Origin: Nostoc sp. MS1
GTDB taxonomy: Bacteria; Cyanobacteriota; Cyanobacteriia; Cyanobacteriales; Nostocaceae
Length of the DNA: 64,000 bases
Reading direction: 5' to 3'
NCBI RefSeq assembly: GCF_019976755.1
Contig: NZ_AP023441.1
Coordinates: 7,065,501-7,129,500 of the forward strand
The notes under the pieces were generated by a model, which saw only the letters and a program-made list of their open reading frames with translations, was not told the DNA's origin and did no database searches. Position numbers and translations under genes: made by a program. Shown here piece after piece: positions 8,775 through 17,287 of the stretch (position 1 is the stretch's first letter; every line of letters begins with the position of its first letter).

Positions 8775-10904
8775 TCAGCACTTATTACTCAACACTTGTA
8801 ATTCGCCATTAAGATGGGTGACTTGCCATTGGGTTTGTTCTCCTTTGCGCCAAAAACGCAATGATACATTGGCATCTCCCACACTCAGATTTATCAGTTC
8901 CAATTCTGGCAGGGATTCTGGTAGATTTGGCTGTACTTTTAACTTGCGTTGTGGTGCATCGGCTTCAAGTCCTAATATGCTGCGAATGAGTAAGAAAATT
9001 GCACCAGCCGCCCAGGCTTGAGGTATATTTGCATCTGGATAAGGGACGGGAAAGTTATCCTCTTGGCGTTCAATTCCGGCGAACAATTCAGGCATTCTTC
9101 CAGCTTGAAAGTAACTAGCAGCAGCAAAAATTCCTTCAGCGATGTGGTTAGCTTCTTGGTGATAGCCGTAACGCTTCAATCCAGCCGCAATAATCGAGTT
9201 ATCGTGAGGCCAAACACCACCACGTTGATAGCTAATAGGGTTATACCCTTTATTTTCAGATGAAAGAGTCCGTATACCCCAACCACACCAGATATCTTTC
9301 TGAAAAAGTCGTCCGGCAACTTTTTTCGCCCTTTCTTGGGGTACAATCCCAGACCATAATAGATGACCGGGATTAGAGGCGATAGACTTAATTTGTTGCT
9401 TGTTGTTATCTAAACCAAGACAGTAAAAGCCTTCCTCTTCCATCCAAAAGCGATCATTAAAGCGTTGATAAAGTGCTTGGGCTTTTTGCCGTAGCTTTTG
9501 CGCTTGTTCTTGTTCTCCCCACACCTCATAAATTAAAGCTGCCTTTAGCCAAGCATCGTAAACGTAACCTTGCACCTCACACAAAGCAATTGGGGGTTCA
9601 ACTAACTTGCCATCAGGGTAAACCATTGATTCACCCGAATCTTTCCAGCCTTGATTGCGTAAACCATGACTAGAATGTGTGAGATATTCAACAAACCCAT
9701 CACCGTCAAAATCGCCGTACTTATCAATCCAAGTTAATGCTTTTTCTAAAGGCGATCGACACTCATTCAGCATCCCCACATCGGCGTTCCAGCTATAAGT
9801 CTCAGCTAGAGTAATAATCCAAAGAATAGTAGTATCTACCGTTCCATAATAAGGATTGTATGGGAGTTGATTGAGTTTTGTTAATTCGTCACTCCGCAAT
9901 TCATGTAACATCTTGCCGGGTTGAGCATCATGCCAATCATCTAACTCAGTTGCTTGTAGTTGAGCTAATCTGATCAAAGTACCACGGGCAAATTCGTGGT
10001 AAACCGCCATCGTTTGTAAGCTAGTGATTACTGAGTCACGCCCAAAGACAGCCATAAACCAGGGAATACCAGCAGCCGGCATCCAAAAATGATGCCCATT
10101 ATCTTCTACCCTAATCCGCAGTGCTGCCATATCTATGAGAGCTTGTTGATAGAATCCGCTAATCTCGGCATTAGGCGATCGCAACTTTGTCGCCTGATTG
10201 AGAAATTCATCCCTGACTTTTCCAGCTTCTGTAGCATGAGATACAGCACAAGTCTGTTGAGCTTTGAGAACGTCCCCATTGGCTAAGACTGTAAAGTTAA
10301 TACAGGTGTGCCATGTTTTGCCAGGGGAAAGATCAACATTAAACATCAAACGACCATTGCCATAGATTGCTTCTGAAGTCGAGCAAGCTGGCTCAGTCAC
10401 GATCCCTCGGACAAAAGAACCACTGTGATACTTGGTACTGAGGATACCGTCTTTCCATACAGTCTCAGTATTACCTCGAATAATGATTTTCTTGGCTCGC
10501 ACCTCAAAGATATCCGCAAAATCAGAACGAATGGCCAGCATTAGTTGCAACTCAACTGGTTCTGAATGATAGTTGGTAATGTCGATATCTTCGTGCATCC
10601 CTCCCACAATGTCACGCCGGATGGTGATAAACAAACTACCAGAAGGCAAATCTCCTTTAACCGTGGGGAGTTGTGGATTAGTAAATTGATAAAGCGCACT
10701 ATGATGGTTGAGATTGCTAGAAGCTAACAGCACCAGTCGGTAACGATTAAGAGAAATTTCGTAGTAAGAAATTAGACGGGTGTCACGCACAAAAAAACCT
10801 TGTGCTTGATTATCATCAATGGAACCATCACTAGCGGTTACAAGAAATGAGGAACCATCGTTAATTGTGATTAAACCAGGGTTGACAGTAACTTGTGTTG
10901 GCAT
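8775..10904 (-). CDS. Glycogen debranching enzyme (amylo-alpha-1,6-glucosidase family)
   Basis: I take the ATG at 10904 (MPTQVTVNPGLITINDGSSF, 709 aa) as start because the family begins there. The upstream ATG at 10961 would add 19 residues partly encoded by a GGGGGAGTAGGAG repeat. The N-terminal domain (about 1-230) matches the bacterial GDE N-terminal module (FFVRDTRLISYYE). The C-terminal (alpha/alpha)6 domain has FMAVFGRDSVITSLQTM (about 282), WKDSGESMVYPDG and GGVWPHDNSIIAAGLKRYG. It hydrolyses alpha-1,6 branch points or related gluco-oligosaccharides. It is flanked by a glucose dehydrogenase-like SDR upstream and GH15 downstream on the same strand, indicating mobilisation of glucan to free glucose. 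Confidence 0.9.
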   Translation of the reverse strand: MPTQVTVNPGLITINDGSSFLVTASDGSIDDNQAQGFFVRDTRLISYYEISLNRYRLVLLASSNLNHHSALYQFTNPQLPTVKGDLPSGSLFITIRRDIVGGMHEDIDITNYHSEPVELQLMLAIRSDFADIFEVRAKKIIIRGNTETVWKDGILSTKYHSGSFVRGIVTEPACSTSEAIYGNGRLMFNVDLSPGKTWHTCINFTVLANGDVLKAQQTCAVSHATEAGKVRDEFLNQATKLRSPNAEISGFYQQALIDMAALRIRVEDNGHHFWMPAAGIPWFMAVFGRDSVITSLQTMAVYHEFARGTLIRLAQLQATELDDWHDAQPGKMLHELRSDELTKLNQLPYNPYYGTVDTTILWIITLAETYSWNADVGMLNECRSPLEKALTWIDKYGDFDGDGFVEYLTHSSHGLRNQGWKDSGESMVYPDGKLVEPPIALCEVQGYVYDAWLKAALIYEVWGEQEQAQKLRQKAQALYQRFNDRFWMEEEGFYCLGLDNNKQQIKSIASNPGHLLWSGIVPQERAKKVAGRLFQKDIWCGWGIRTLSSENKGYNPISYQRGGVWPHDNSIIAAGLKRYGYHQEANHIAEGIFAAASYFQAGRMPELFAGIERQEDNFPVPYPDANIPQAWAAGAIFLLIRSILGLEADAPQRKLKVQPNLPESLPELELINLSVGDANVSLRFWRKGEQTQWQVTHLNGELQVLSNKC

Positions 10905-11047
10905 AATAAGTAGGGGGAGTAGGAGAGGAAGAATTTCATCATGATATTGACCCCAACCCATTGAATAATTTATTTTCTAGTCGTCCCTCAAAGATTTTCA
11001 TTGTTTCCTTATACCCTTTCACCTTTTTCCAGTCCCCAATCCCTTTT

Positions 11048-11860
11048 TTAACCATTCTCTGTAAAACCTGGGTATAAAGTCATGCCACCATCTACAAACA
11101 GAGTTGTACCGTTAACATAATCAGAATCATCCGAAGCTAACCACACGGCTGCTTTGGCAATGTCTTCTACATCACCTACCCGTTTTGCGGGAATCAATTG
11201 TAATAACTTCGCCTCGGCTTGTGGAGTATCCCAAGCTGATTTATTGATGGGTGTTTTAATAGCACCAGGGGCGATACTATTCACACGAATTTTTGATGGT
11301 GCTAGTTCTTGGGCAATACTCTGCATCATCATATGAATACCGCCTTTACTAGCAGCATAATTAACATGACCAGCCCAAGGAATTACTTCATGCACTGAAC
11401 TGATACAGATAATTTTGCCTGCGGCGCAAGAGATATGAGGTTGCACACCCCGGCGCAAAAACTCCTTTGCCGCCTCCCGCGCACATAAGAATTGTCCTGT
11501 GAGATTAATCCCAATGACTGCATTCCAATGGTCAAGGCTCATGTCTACAAAAGCTGAGTCTTTTTGAATACCTGCATTATTTACCAGGATATCAATAGTG
11601 CCAAACTGCTCAATTGCTTGCTGAAACATCGCTTTTACCTGGTCTTCCTTGCTGACATCAGCTTGAATGGCAAAAGCTTCTCCATTATTGGCTTGAATAT
11701 CATCGACAATTTTTTGGGCTTCTTGGGCTTCGGAATGGTAGTTAATAGCTACTGCTGCACCTGATAAAGCCAAATAGCGAGCTATAGCTTCACCAATGCC
11801 AGAACTCGCACCCGTGACAAGTGCTTTTTGACCTTTGAGCAGGTAAGGGGAATAGCTCAT
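11048..11860 (-). CDS. SDR-family oxidoreductase, glucose 1-dehydrogenase-like
   Basis: A 270-residue classical short-chain dehydrogenase. The cofactor motif TGASSGIG is at 16-23, DVSKED near 68, NNAGIQ near 93, the catalytic Ser in ISSVHE near 153, and Tyr/Lys in YAASKGG near 168. The C terminus GGMTLYPGF is that of bacterial glucose 1-dehydrogenases, which oxidise glucose to gluconolactone with NAD(P)+. Placement upstream of the debranching enzyme and GH15 genes supports glucose as substrate, but SDR specificity cannot be read from sequence. It is transcribed divergently from the oxidase operon. Confidence 0.85.
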   Translation of the reverse strand: MSYSPYLLKGQKALVTGASSGIGEAIARYLALSGAAVAINYHSEAQEAQKIVDDIQANNGEAFAIQADVSKEDQVKAMFQQAIEQFGTIDILVNNAGIQKDSAFVDMSLDHWNAVIGINLTGQFLCAREAAKEFLRRGVQPHISCAAGKIICISSVHEVIPWAGHVNYAASKGGIHMMMQSIAQELAPSKIRVNSIAPGAIKTPINKSAWDTPQAEAKLLQLIPAKRVGDVEDIAKAAVWLASDDSDYVNGTTLFVDGGMTLYPGFTENG

Positions 11861-12433
11861 AATGTTTCCTTAAAAAATAGAGCTTTAGTTTTGCTAATAC
11901 TGGGAAATTACATTTCTTATTGTTAACTACTAATGCAATTCAGTCTTTAATAACTGAGTCAAAAACTATCATTGTTGAGTTTTATTTTTACTAAAACAGT
12001 ATCAAAAAGTAGTTAATCATATACTTAATTTCACTAGTTACTAATTTGATTCTGGCCTTAATTTAGGAGTTTGCAGTACCAATCGCCTCTAACCATTGGA
12101 ATAATAAATACCTCTACCCCAAGATATATAGAAATTTCATTTAAATTTCATAATTGTATGAAATCTTCAAAAGTTGAAGGTACTAAGACTGTTTTACAAT
12201 GTTTATTAATATTTATTTGGGTTTTTCAAGAGTTAAAAATGCAGTTAATAAGCATAAATATTTTTGCTAATCAATCACTCTTGAGATAGTAGTTTTTGGT
12301 TTATTTGTAAGATAAGAATTACTAAGAATAGTTTTGTGGAAATAAATTGAAAAATTTAAAAGCCAATAATAGATTGTGTATTTATTAAACTTAACTGAAC
12401 ATTAAAGCATCAGGCGATCGCTAGGAGAAAGCA
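11861..12433. promoter_or_regulatory. Divergent promoter region of the glucan-oxidation genes and the oxidase operon
   Basis: About 570 bp of AT-rich DNA between the SDR gene (minus) and the DUF2231-cox operon (plus). No gene is convincing; the 72-codon frame at 12071 lacks an ATG and a ribosome site. A GCGATCGC followed by AGGAG lies directly before the ATG at 12434. I found no GTA-N8-TAC NtcA site. Any heterocyst control must sit here. Confidence 0.6.
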
Positions 12434-12928
12434 ATGTTCTCTCTGCCTCTAAATAGTCAAAATCTCCCATACCCCGACCCCATTCACCCGATAGTGGTGC
12501 ATTTCGTAATTGCAATGGTGCTTTTCTCCTTTGTTTGCGATGTATTAGGTTATTTCACTCATAACACACGCTTGTTTGAAGTTGGTTTTTGGAATATATT
12601 TGTCGCGGCGATCGCAATTTTTGTCGCCATAATTTTTGGACAGTTTGAAGCAGGGTTAGCGCAAGTATATCCAGCCGTCCAGCCTACACTGAATTTTCAC
12701 ACAGTCATGGGTTGGTCACTAGGGGCGATCGTTGCGATTGTTACAGCTTGGCGGTTTGTGATTCGCAATCGCCACCCCCACAAAGTTCCGCCTGCTTATC
12801 TTGGTACAGCAACGTTCTTGGTATGTCTAGTGTTATTGCAAGTATATTTAGGCAGCAAGCTGTTTTGGGTATATGGCTTGCACGTTGAGCCAGTGGTTGA
12901 AGCGATGAAGCAGAGGATATCACCATGA
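12434..12928 (+). CDS. DUF2231 membrane protein, first gene of the oxidase operon
   Basis: A 164-residue protein with four predicted membrane helices and the DUF2231 signature HPIVVHFVIAM near residue 18. Conserved histidines stand at the membrane edge (HPIVVH, FHTVMG), which could hold heme or a metal, though this is not shown. The ATG follows AGGAGAAAGCA. Its stop overlaps the next start as ATGA, so the two DUF2231 genes are translationally coupled. Position upstream of coxB-coxA-coxC suggests a role in assembly of, or electron transfer to, the oxidase. Confidence 0.85.
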   Translation: MFSLPLNSQNLPYPDPIHPIVVHFVIAMVLFSFVCDVLGYFTHNTRLFEVGFWNIFVAAIAIFVAIIFGQFEAGLAQVYPAVQPTLNFHTVMGWSLGAIVAIVTAWRFVIRNRHPHKVPPAYLGTATFLVCLVLLQVYLGSKLFWVYGLHVEPVVEAMKQRISP

Positions 12929-13530
12929 ACTCGCAACTAATTGACCAATTAAGACTGAGATTAGGCATTAACGGATTACCCTACGAAATTCCTATGCACC
13001 CTAAACTGGTGCATTTGACATTAGGCTTATTTATTCTTGCCATCTTATTTGACATAGCAGGAGCGATTTTTCCTATAGAAAGACCCATCTTCAAATTCTT
13101 GGGTGTGTCTGCTATCCGTTCTGGCTTCTTCGATGTTGGCTGGTACAACCTGATAGGGGCATCAGTTATCACTTTTTTTACTGTCGCCTTTGGTTTTTTC
13201 GAGCTAATACTGGCAAACCCACCAACTGATCAAATAAGTGCTTGGGGGTTAAATGCCTCTATGACAATGGTTTTGCATGGTTTGGGTGGCATTTTGTTGT
13301 TAGGAGCGATCGTTGCTATGACCGTGTGGAGAGGTTTACAGCGCTACCACTGGCGCAAGAATGAATCTAGACAGGTGCAATGGGGTTACTTGTTAGTAGG
13401 TGTAGCAATGTTCGGAATTTTATTTGTCCACGGAACTTTAGGAGGACAATTAGGCTCAGAATTTGGGATTCACGTTACGGCTGCTAAGTTAATCCAACAG
13501 GGAGCAAACCCAAGCTTACTACCCAAATAA
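12925..13530 (+). CDS. DUF2231 membrane protein, second paralogue
   Basis: A 201-residue protein with four predicted membrane helices and the motif HPKLVHLTLGLF near 27, paralogous to the preceding gene. Further histidines (MVLHGLGGIL, LFVHGTLGG) are at helix ends, a pattern compatible with heme ligation. The ATG overlaps the stop of the previous gene by four bases. A good ribosome site for coxB (AAAGGAAAG) lies in the 19 nt that follow, so all belong to one operon. The function is unknown beyond the context. Confidence 0.85.
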   Translation: MNSQLIDQLRLRLGINGLPYEIPMHPKLVHLTLGLFILAILFDIAGAIFPIERPIFKFLGVSAIRSGFFDVGWYNLIGASVITFFTVAFGFFELILANPPTDQISAWGLNASMTMVLHGLGGILLLGAIVAMTVWRGLQRYHWRKNESRQVQWGYLLVGVAMFGILFVHGTLGGQLGSEFGIHVTAAKLIQQGANPSLLPK

Positions 13531-13549
13531 AGGAAAGTATTCTAAGTTT

Positions 13550-14494
13550 ATGCCAAGATTTTTAGAATATTTATTGATAGCTGGTTATATTGCCGTGCTG
13601 CTCGTTGTCAGTCATTGGATTGGGCAATGTGCTTATAATTGGATGCCTGTGGAAGCTACAGCAGAAGCACAAAAGGTAGATAGCTTGTTTAGCTTCTTAA
13701 CCTCAATTGGTTCGTTTATTATCCTTGGGCTTGTAGGAATGATGGTGTACTCGGTACTCTTCTTTCGCGCACCCAAAAATGACTACAGCGAGGGACACCC
13801 ATCTAGAGGAGATATTAAGCTAGAGATTTTATGGACGGCGACTCCAACCTTACTAGTTTTGTGGATTGCTTTCCAAGGCTTCAATATTTATCAGCAATTA
13901 AATATTCTAGGTTTAGGGCAAATCGTACATTTGCATACACCGCTAGAATTAGAAGCACCAGCTTATGCCAGTGAAGAACAACCGAAACCTGCTGCGGAAA
14001 CCATAGATGTTTTTGTCAAACAGTGGGATTGGTCTTTTCGGTATCCCAATAATGTTACTAGTAAGGAATTGCACCTGCCTGTAAATCTTCGTACTCGCCT
14101 AAATCTGCACGCCAAGGAAGTCCTCCACAGTTTTTACGTCCCTGAGTTCCGCTTACAACAATATATTGTCCCTGGACGAGAAATTGAGCTTGTAGTTACA
14201 CCCACTCGGATCGGTCAGTATAAACTTAAAGACGCTTTATTTAGCGGTACTTATTTTGCGTTGATGGAAGCCAATGTTCATATTGAGTCACCCCAGCAAT
14301 ATAGCCAGTGGCTAAGTCAAGCCCAAAGCGAATCAGCAAGTATGGAAAATCAGGCGGTGGCTGAGTATATGCAGCCGCCAAGAACAATGTTGAAGAGTAA
14401 TTGGTACACCGTCGTACCAGAACAAAGCGCGATCGCGCGAAGCGCAACGCCAAAGACGAACGCTAACGAAAGGAAAGTAATGAATGATACATAA
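13550..14494 (+). CDS. coxB: Oxidase subunit II lacking the CuA site (ARTO-type, likely quinol oxidase)
   Basis: A 314-residue subunit II with two N-terminal membrane helices (about 5-27 and 52-73) and a periplasmic or lumenal cupredoxin domain (VFVKQWDWSFRY about 154, LHSFYVPEFR about 192). At the CuA loop, where cytochrome c oxidases have Cys-x3-Cys and His, this protein reads DALFSGTYFALM (228-239). Both Cys and the second His are missing, while His193 and Met239 remain. Loss of CuA is the hallmark of quinol oxidases and of cyanobacterial ARTO. The C-terminal 30 residues are encoded by a HIP1-rich, palindrome-like stretch at about 14428-14476. The gene overlaps coxA by 11 nt. Confidence 0.93.
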   Translation: MPRFLEYLLIAGYIAVLLVVSHWIGQCAYNWMPVEATAEAQKVDSLFSFLTSIGSFIILGLVGMMVYSVLFFRAPKNDYSEGHPSRGDIKLEILWTATPTLLVLWIAFQGFNIYQQLNILGLGQIVHLHTPLELEAPAYASEEQPKPAAETIDVFVKQWDWSFRYPNNVTSKELHLPVNLRTRLNLHAKEVLHSFYVPEFRLQQYIVPGREIELVVTPTRIGQYKLKDALFSGTYFALMEANVHIESPQQYSQWLSQAQSESASMENQAVAEYMQPPRTMLKSNWYTVVPEQSAIARSATPKTNANERKVMNDT

Positions 14495-16160
14495 TCCTAG
14501 CGAAAATCTTGCCCAGAATAGAGAACCTGAAACCGACTCCGAGAATAACTGGCGACAATACTTCAGCTTCAGCACTGACCATAAAGTGATCGGTGTTCAG
14601 TACATGGTGACGACGTTCATTTTTTTCCTGATTGGCGGACTGTTGGCAATGCTCATCCGTGCTGAACTGATTACGCCTGCCTCAAATGTAGTTGATCGTC
14701 CCCTGTATAACGGCTTGTTTACCTTGCATGGGACAATCATGATTTTTTTATGGATTATCCCCTTTAATGCAGGTATATCTAACTACCTAGTACCCCTGAT
14801 GATTGGTGCGCGGGATATGGCGTTTCCCCTGCTCAATGCCATCTCTTTCTGGATGATTCCCCCAAGTGGGCTTTTATTAATATCGAGCTTCTTTTTACCC
14901 AATGGTACGGCACAATCCGGCTGGTGGTCTTATCCACCAATTAGTCTGCAAATTCCTCCTGGTCAACCGATTAACGGCGAATTTATTTGGATTGTCAGTA
15001 TAGTCCTGATTGGCATCTCCTCAATTATGGGGGCAGTTAACTTTGTCACCACTATTTTTTGGATGCGGGCCCCAGGAATGACATTCTTCCGAATGCCTGT
15101 GTTTGTTTGGTCAGTTCTCAGCGCCCAACTGTTGCAGTTAATTAATTTGCCTTCCCTCACAGCTGCATTAATCTTGCTGTTATTTGACCTCAGTTTTGGC
15201 ACACAATTCTTCAAACCTTTAGAGAATGGCGACCCAATTATTTATCAGCATTTATTCTGGTTCTACTCCCACCCCGCAGTTTACATCATGGCGCTGCCAG
15301 CCTTTGGTATTTTTGCCGAGGTTCTACCAGCTTTTTCCCGTAACCCCCTATTTGGCTATCGTTCATTAGCTGTTGCTTCTTTAGGCATCGCTTTTGTCAG
15401 CATCTTTGTTTGGGTGCATCATATGTTTACCAGCGCCACCCCAAGCTGGATGCGGATGTTATTTATGGTGACATCAATGTTGGTTTCTGTACCTACTGGT
15501 GTTAAGGCATTTGGTTGGACTGCCACGATTTGGAGGAGTAAGCTGCACTTAGAAACACCCATGCTATTCGCTATGGGGGGCGCAGCCATGTTTCTGCTTG
15601 GCGGTGTCACTGGTGTAATGTTGGCAGCAGTACCGTTTGATATTCACGTCCACAATACCTACTTTATAGTGGGACACTTCCACTACATTGTCTTTAACAC
15701 CATTACGATGGCAATTTTTGCTGCCATTTACTTTTGGTTTCCTAAGATTACTGGACGGATGTATGCTGAAGGTTGGGGGAAATTACATTTCTGGTTAACC
15801 TTTATAGGTGCTAACCTGACTTTCTTCCCCATGCTGCCACTAGGTTTACAGGGAATGGTACGCCGTATTTCCTCCTACGACCCACGCTATCAGGGATGGA
15901 ATATCGTTGCTAGTCTAGGCGGCTTCTTGCTAGGAGTATCTATACTACCTTTTATTGCCAATATGGTGGGTTCTTGCCTATACGGTCAAAAAGCAAGTGA
16001 TAATCCCTGGTTCGCTACTGGGTTGGAATGGACAACAACCTCACCACCACCACGCGATAACTTTGCAGAAATTCCAGTTGTAAAAAGACCACCCTACGAT
16101 TATGGCGATCCTAAATATTCGGTGATTGAACCTCCCGACTATCACCAGCAAGAACATTAA
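14484..16160 (+). CDS. coxA: Heme-copper oxidase subunit I, A2-type (ARTO)
   Basis: A 558-residue protein with 12 membrane helices. Low-spin heme ligands are His82 (TLHGTIM) and His400, the high-spin heme ligand is His398 (VGHFHY), and CuB ligands are His263, His312 and His313 (VHHMF). The cross-linked Tyr267 is in YSHPAVY. The usual Glu of GHPEVY is replaced, and the YS pair marks an A2-type enzyme. Lys341 (TGVKAFGW) of the K channel is kept. It reduces O2 to water and pumps protons. With CuA-less subunit II the electron donor should be quinol. In heterocystous cyanobacteria such an oxidase can serve to remove O2; that role is inferred. Confidence 0.95.
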   Translation: MIHNPSENLAQNREPETDSENNWRQYFSFSTDHKVIGVQYMVTTFIFFLIGGLLAMLIRAELITPASNVVDRPLYNGLFTLHGTIMIFLWIIPFNAGISNYLVPLMIGARDMAFPLLNAISFWMIPPSGLLLISSFFLPNGTAQSGWWSYPPISLQIPPGQPINGEFIWIVSIVLIGISSIMGAVNFVTTIFWMRAPGMTFFRMPVFVWSVLSAQLLQLINLPSLTAALILLLFDLSFGTQFFKPLENGDPIIYQHLFWFYSHPAVYIMALPAFGIFAEVLPAFSRNPLFGYRSLAVASLGIAFVSIFVWVHHMFTSATPSWMRMLFMVTSMLVSVPTGVKAFGWTATIWRSKLHLETPMLFAMGGAAMFLLGGVTGVMLAAVPFDIHVHNTYFIVGHFHYIVFNTITMAIFAAIYFWFPKITGRMYAEGWGKLHFWLTFIGANLTFFPMLPLGLQGMVRRISSYDPRYQGWNIVASLGGFLLGVSILPFIANMVGSCLYGQKASDNPWFATGLEWTTTSPPPRDNFAEIPVVKRPPYDYGDPKYSVIEPPDYHQQEH

Positions 16161-16220
16161 AACCAAGCGCCAACGCTTAGGCAACTAGGAGTTTTAAGTT
16201 AGTCCCAATTCCCAAAATTT

Positions 16221-16889
16221 ATGAACCGTGGCGTTATTCATGTAGATGAAAGTCCCGTACCTTTAGAACGGTGGCGGCAATACCTACCAAATTGGCTCAA
16301 ACGTTTTTTACCAATTCGTGGTGGACGTTCTCAAGACCATCATGGCAAGGGTATGTTTGGGTTTACTGTGTTTCTGTTATCAGAAAGCATCGTTTTTTTT
16401 AGTTTGATTTTTACCTACGTTGCTCTACGATTAACACACTCACAAAATTGGCTACCGCCTCATATTTCGGGGCCAAAATTATCTACTTTTGTTATTATTA
16501 ATACAATAATATTACTCTCCAGCAGCTTTGTTATTCAAACGGCTGAAAACTTCCTTAAGCGTAGTCAGCTAAATAAGTTCCGTTGGCTCTGGCTGATAAC
16601 AATTTGTATGGGAACTTATTTTTTGATTGGGCAAGGAATTGAATGGAGTAACCTTGATTTTGGGTTAAGTACAGGATTAGTTGGTTCTACATTCTATGTT
16701 TTAACTGGGTTCCACGGTTTACACGTTCTTAGTGGGGTGATTCTCCAGATAATTATGCTTGTTCGTTCTTTCATTCCAGGGAATTACAATAAGACTCATT
16801 TTGGTACAAGTGCAACTACTCTCTTTTGGCATTTCGTTGATATAGTTTGGGTTTTATTATTCTCAGTAGTTTATCTTTGGCGAGCGTAA
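16221..16889 (+). CDS. coxC: Oxidase subunit III (ARTO)
   Basis: A 222-residue protein with five predicted membrane helices and subunit III motifs SESIVFFSLIFTYVALRL (about 54) and FHGLHVLSGVI (about 167), ending WHFVDIVWVLLFSVVYLW. It stabilises subunit I and its proton uptake. It is 60 nt behind coxA. The upstream helices I-II found in long subunit III forms are absent, as in quinol and bacterial short forms. Confidence 0.92.
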   Translation: MNRGVIHVDESPVPLERWRQYLPNWLKRFLPIRGGRSQDHHGKGMFGFTVFLLSESIVFFSLIFTYVALRLTHSQNWLPPHISGPKLSTFVIINTIILLSSSFVIQTAENFLKRSQLNKFRWLWLITICMGTYFLIGQGIEWSNLDFGLSTGLVGSTFYVLTGFHGLHVLSGVILQIIMLVRSFIPGNYNKTHFGTSATTLFWHFVDIVWVLLFSVVYLWRA

Positions 16890-16928
16890 AAATATTCAAG
16901 GATTAGTAGTATTTTTAGGAGTAATTTT

Positions 16929-17168
16929 ATGAAATTTCTAGCACAAGAATTACCATCCCCCAGAGCAATTCAAGAAGCTCCTACCCCTGGACAAACTCAA
17001 GACCCATTAATTGCCAAAGGTTTACAGAAAGGACAGTATGTAGGAATTATTGGACTAGCGATCGCCCTAGTCGCGGCTGTAGGCTTTTTTAGTCGCAGAT
17101 TTGAATACGCTCTTATCTTCGCCTTTTTTGTTAGCGCTATTCTCATCGCTTTCTTCTTATTTGTTTAG
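16929..17168 (+). CDS. Small two-helix membrane protein of the oxidase operon
   Basis: A 79-residue protein with a proline-rich cytoplasmic N terminus (about 1-35) and two hydrophobic helices (about 38-54 and 59-79). TAGGAG lies 8 nt before the ATG and the gene is 39 nt behind coxC. It resembles small accessory or subunit IV-like proteins in position and topology, not in a motif I can name. It probably associates with the oxidase. Confidence 0.7.
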   Translation: MKFLAQELPSPRAIQEAPTPGQTQDPLIAKGLQKGQYVGIIGLAIALVAAVGFFSRRFEYALIFAFFVSAILIAFFLFV

Positions 17169-17171
17169 AAG

Positions 17172-17287
17172 AGTCATTGGTCATTGGTCATTAGTCATTA
17201 GTCATTAGTCATTAGTCAAAAGGCAGCAGGCAGTAATAATTATCTCCCTCATCTCCCCCCACTCCCCACACTCCCCACTCCCTTCCT
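17172..17287. repeat. STRR cluster between the oxidase and NDH-2 genes
   Basis: 17172-17217 holds six head-to-tail copies of a TCATTAG/TCATTGG heptamer. 17223-17232 is a CAG-rich stub, and 17245-17287 is a C-rich CTCCCCACT repeat that runs to the next ATG. This tract separates genes that otherwise look like one operon. Confidence 0.75.

Noticed and set aside
10905..10961. Longer N terminus of the debranching enzyme from ATG 10961
   Set aside because: The added residues are encoded by a GGGGGAGTAGGAG repeat and do not belong to the family; ATG 10904 fits better.
12007..12022. NtcA-like site GTA...TAC in the oxidase promoter region
   Set aside because: The spacer is 10 nt, not the required 8, and no -10 box stands at the expected distance.
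12071..12289. 72-codon plus-strand frame upstream of the oxidase operon
   Set aside because: It begins with TTG, lacks a ribosome site and has no recognisable motif; left as promoter region.
17172..17217. Heptamer repeats as a CRISPR array or iteron origin
   Set aside because: The units are 7 nt without spacers and occur at many places in the window; typical STRR DNA.
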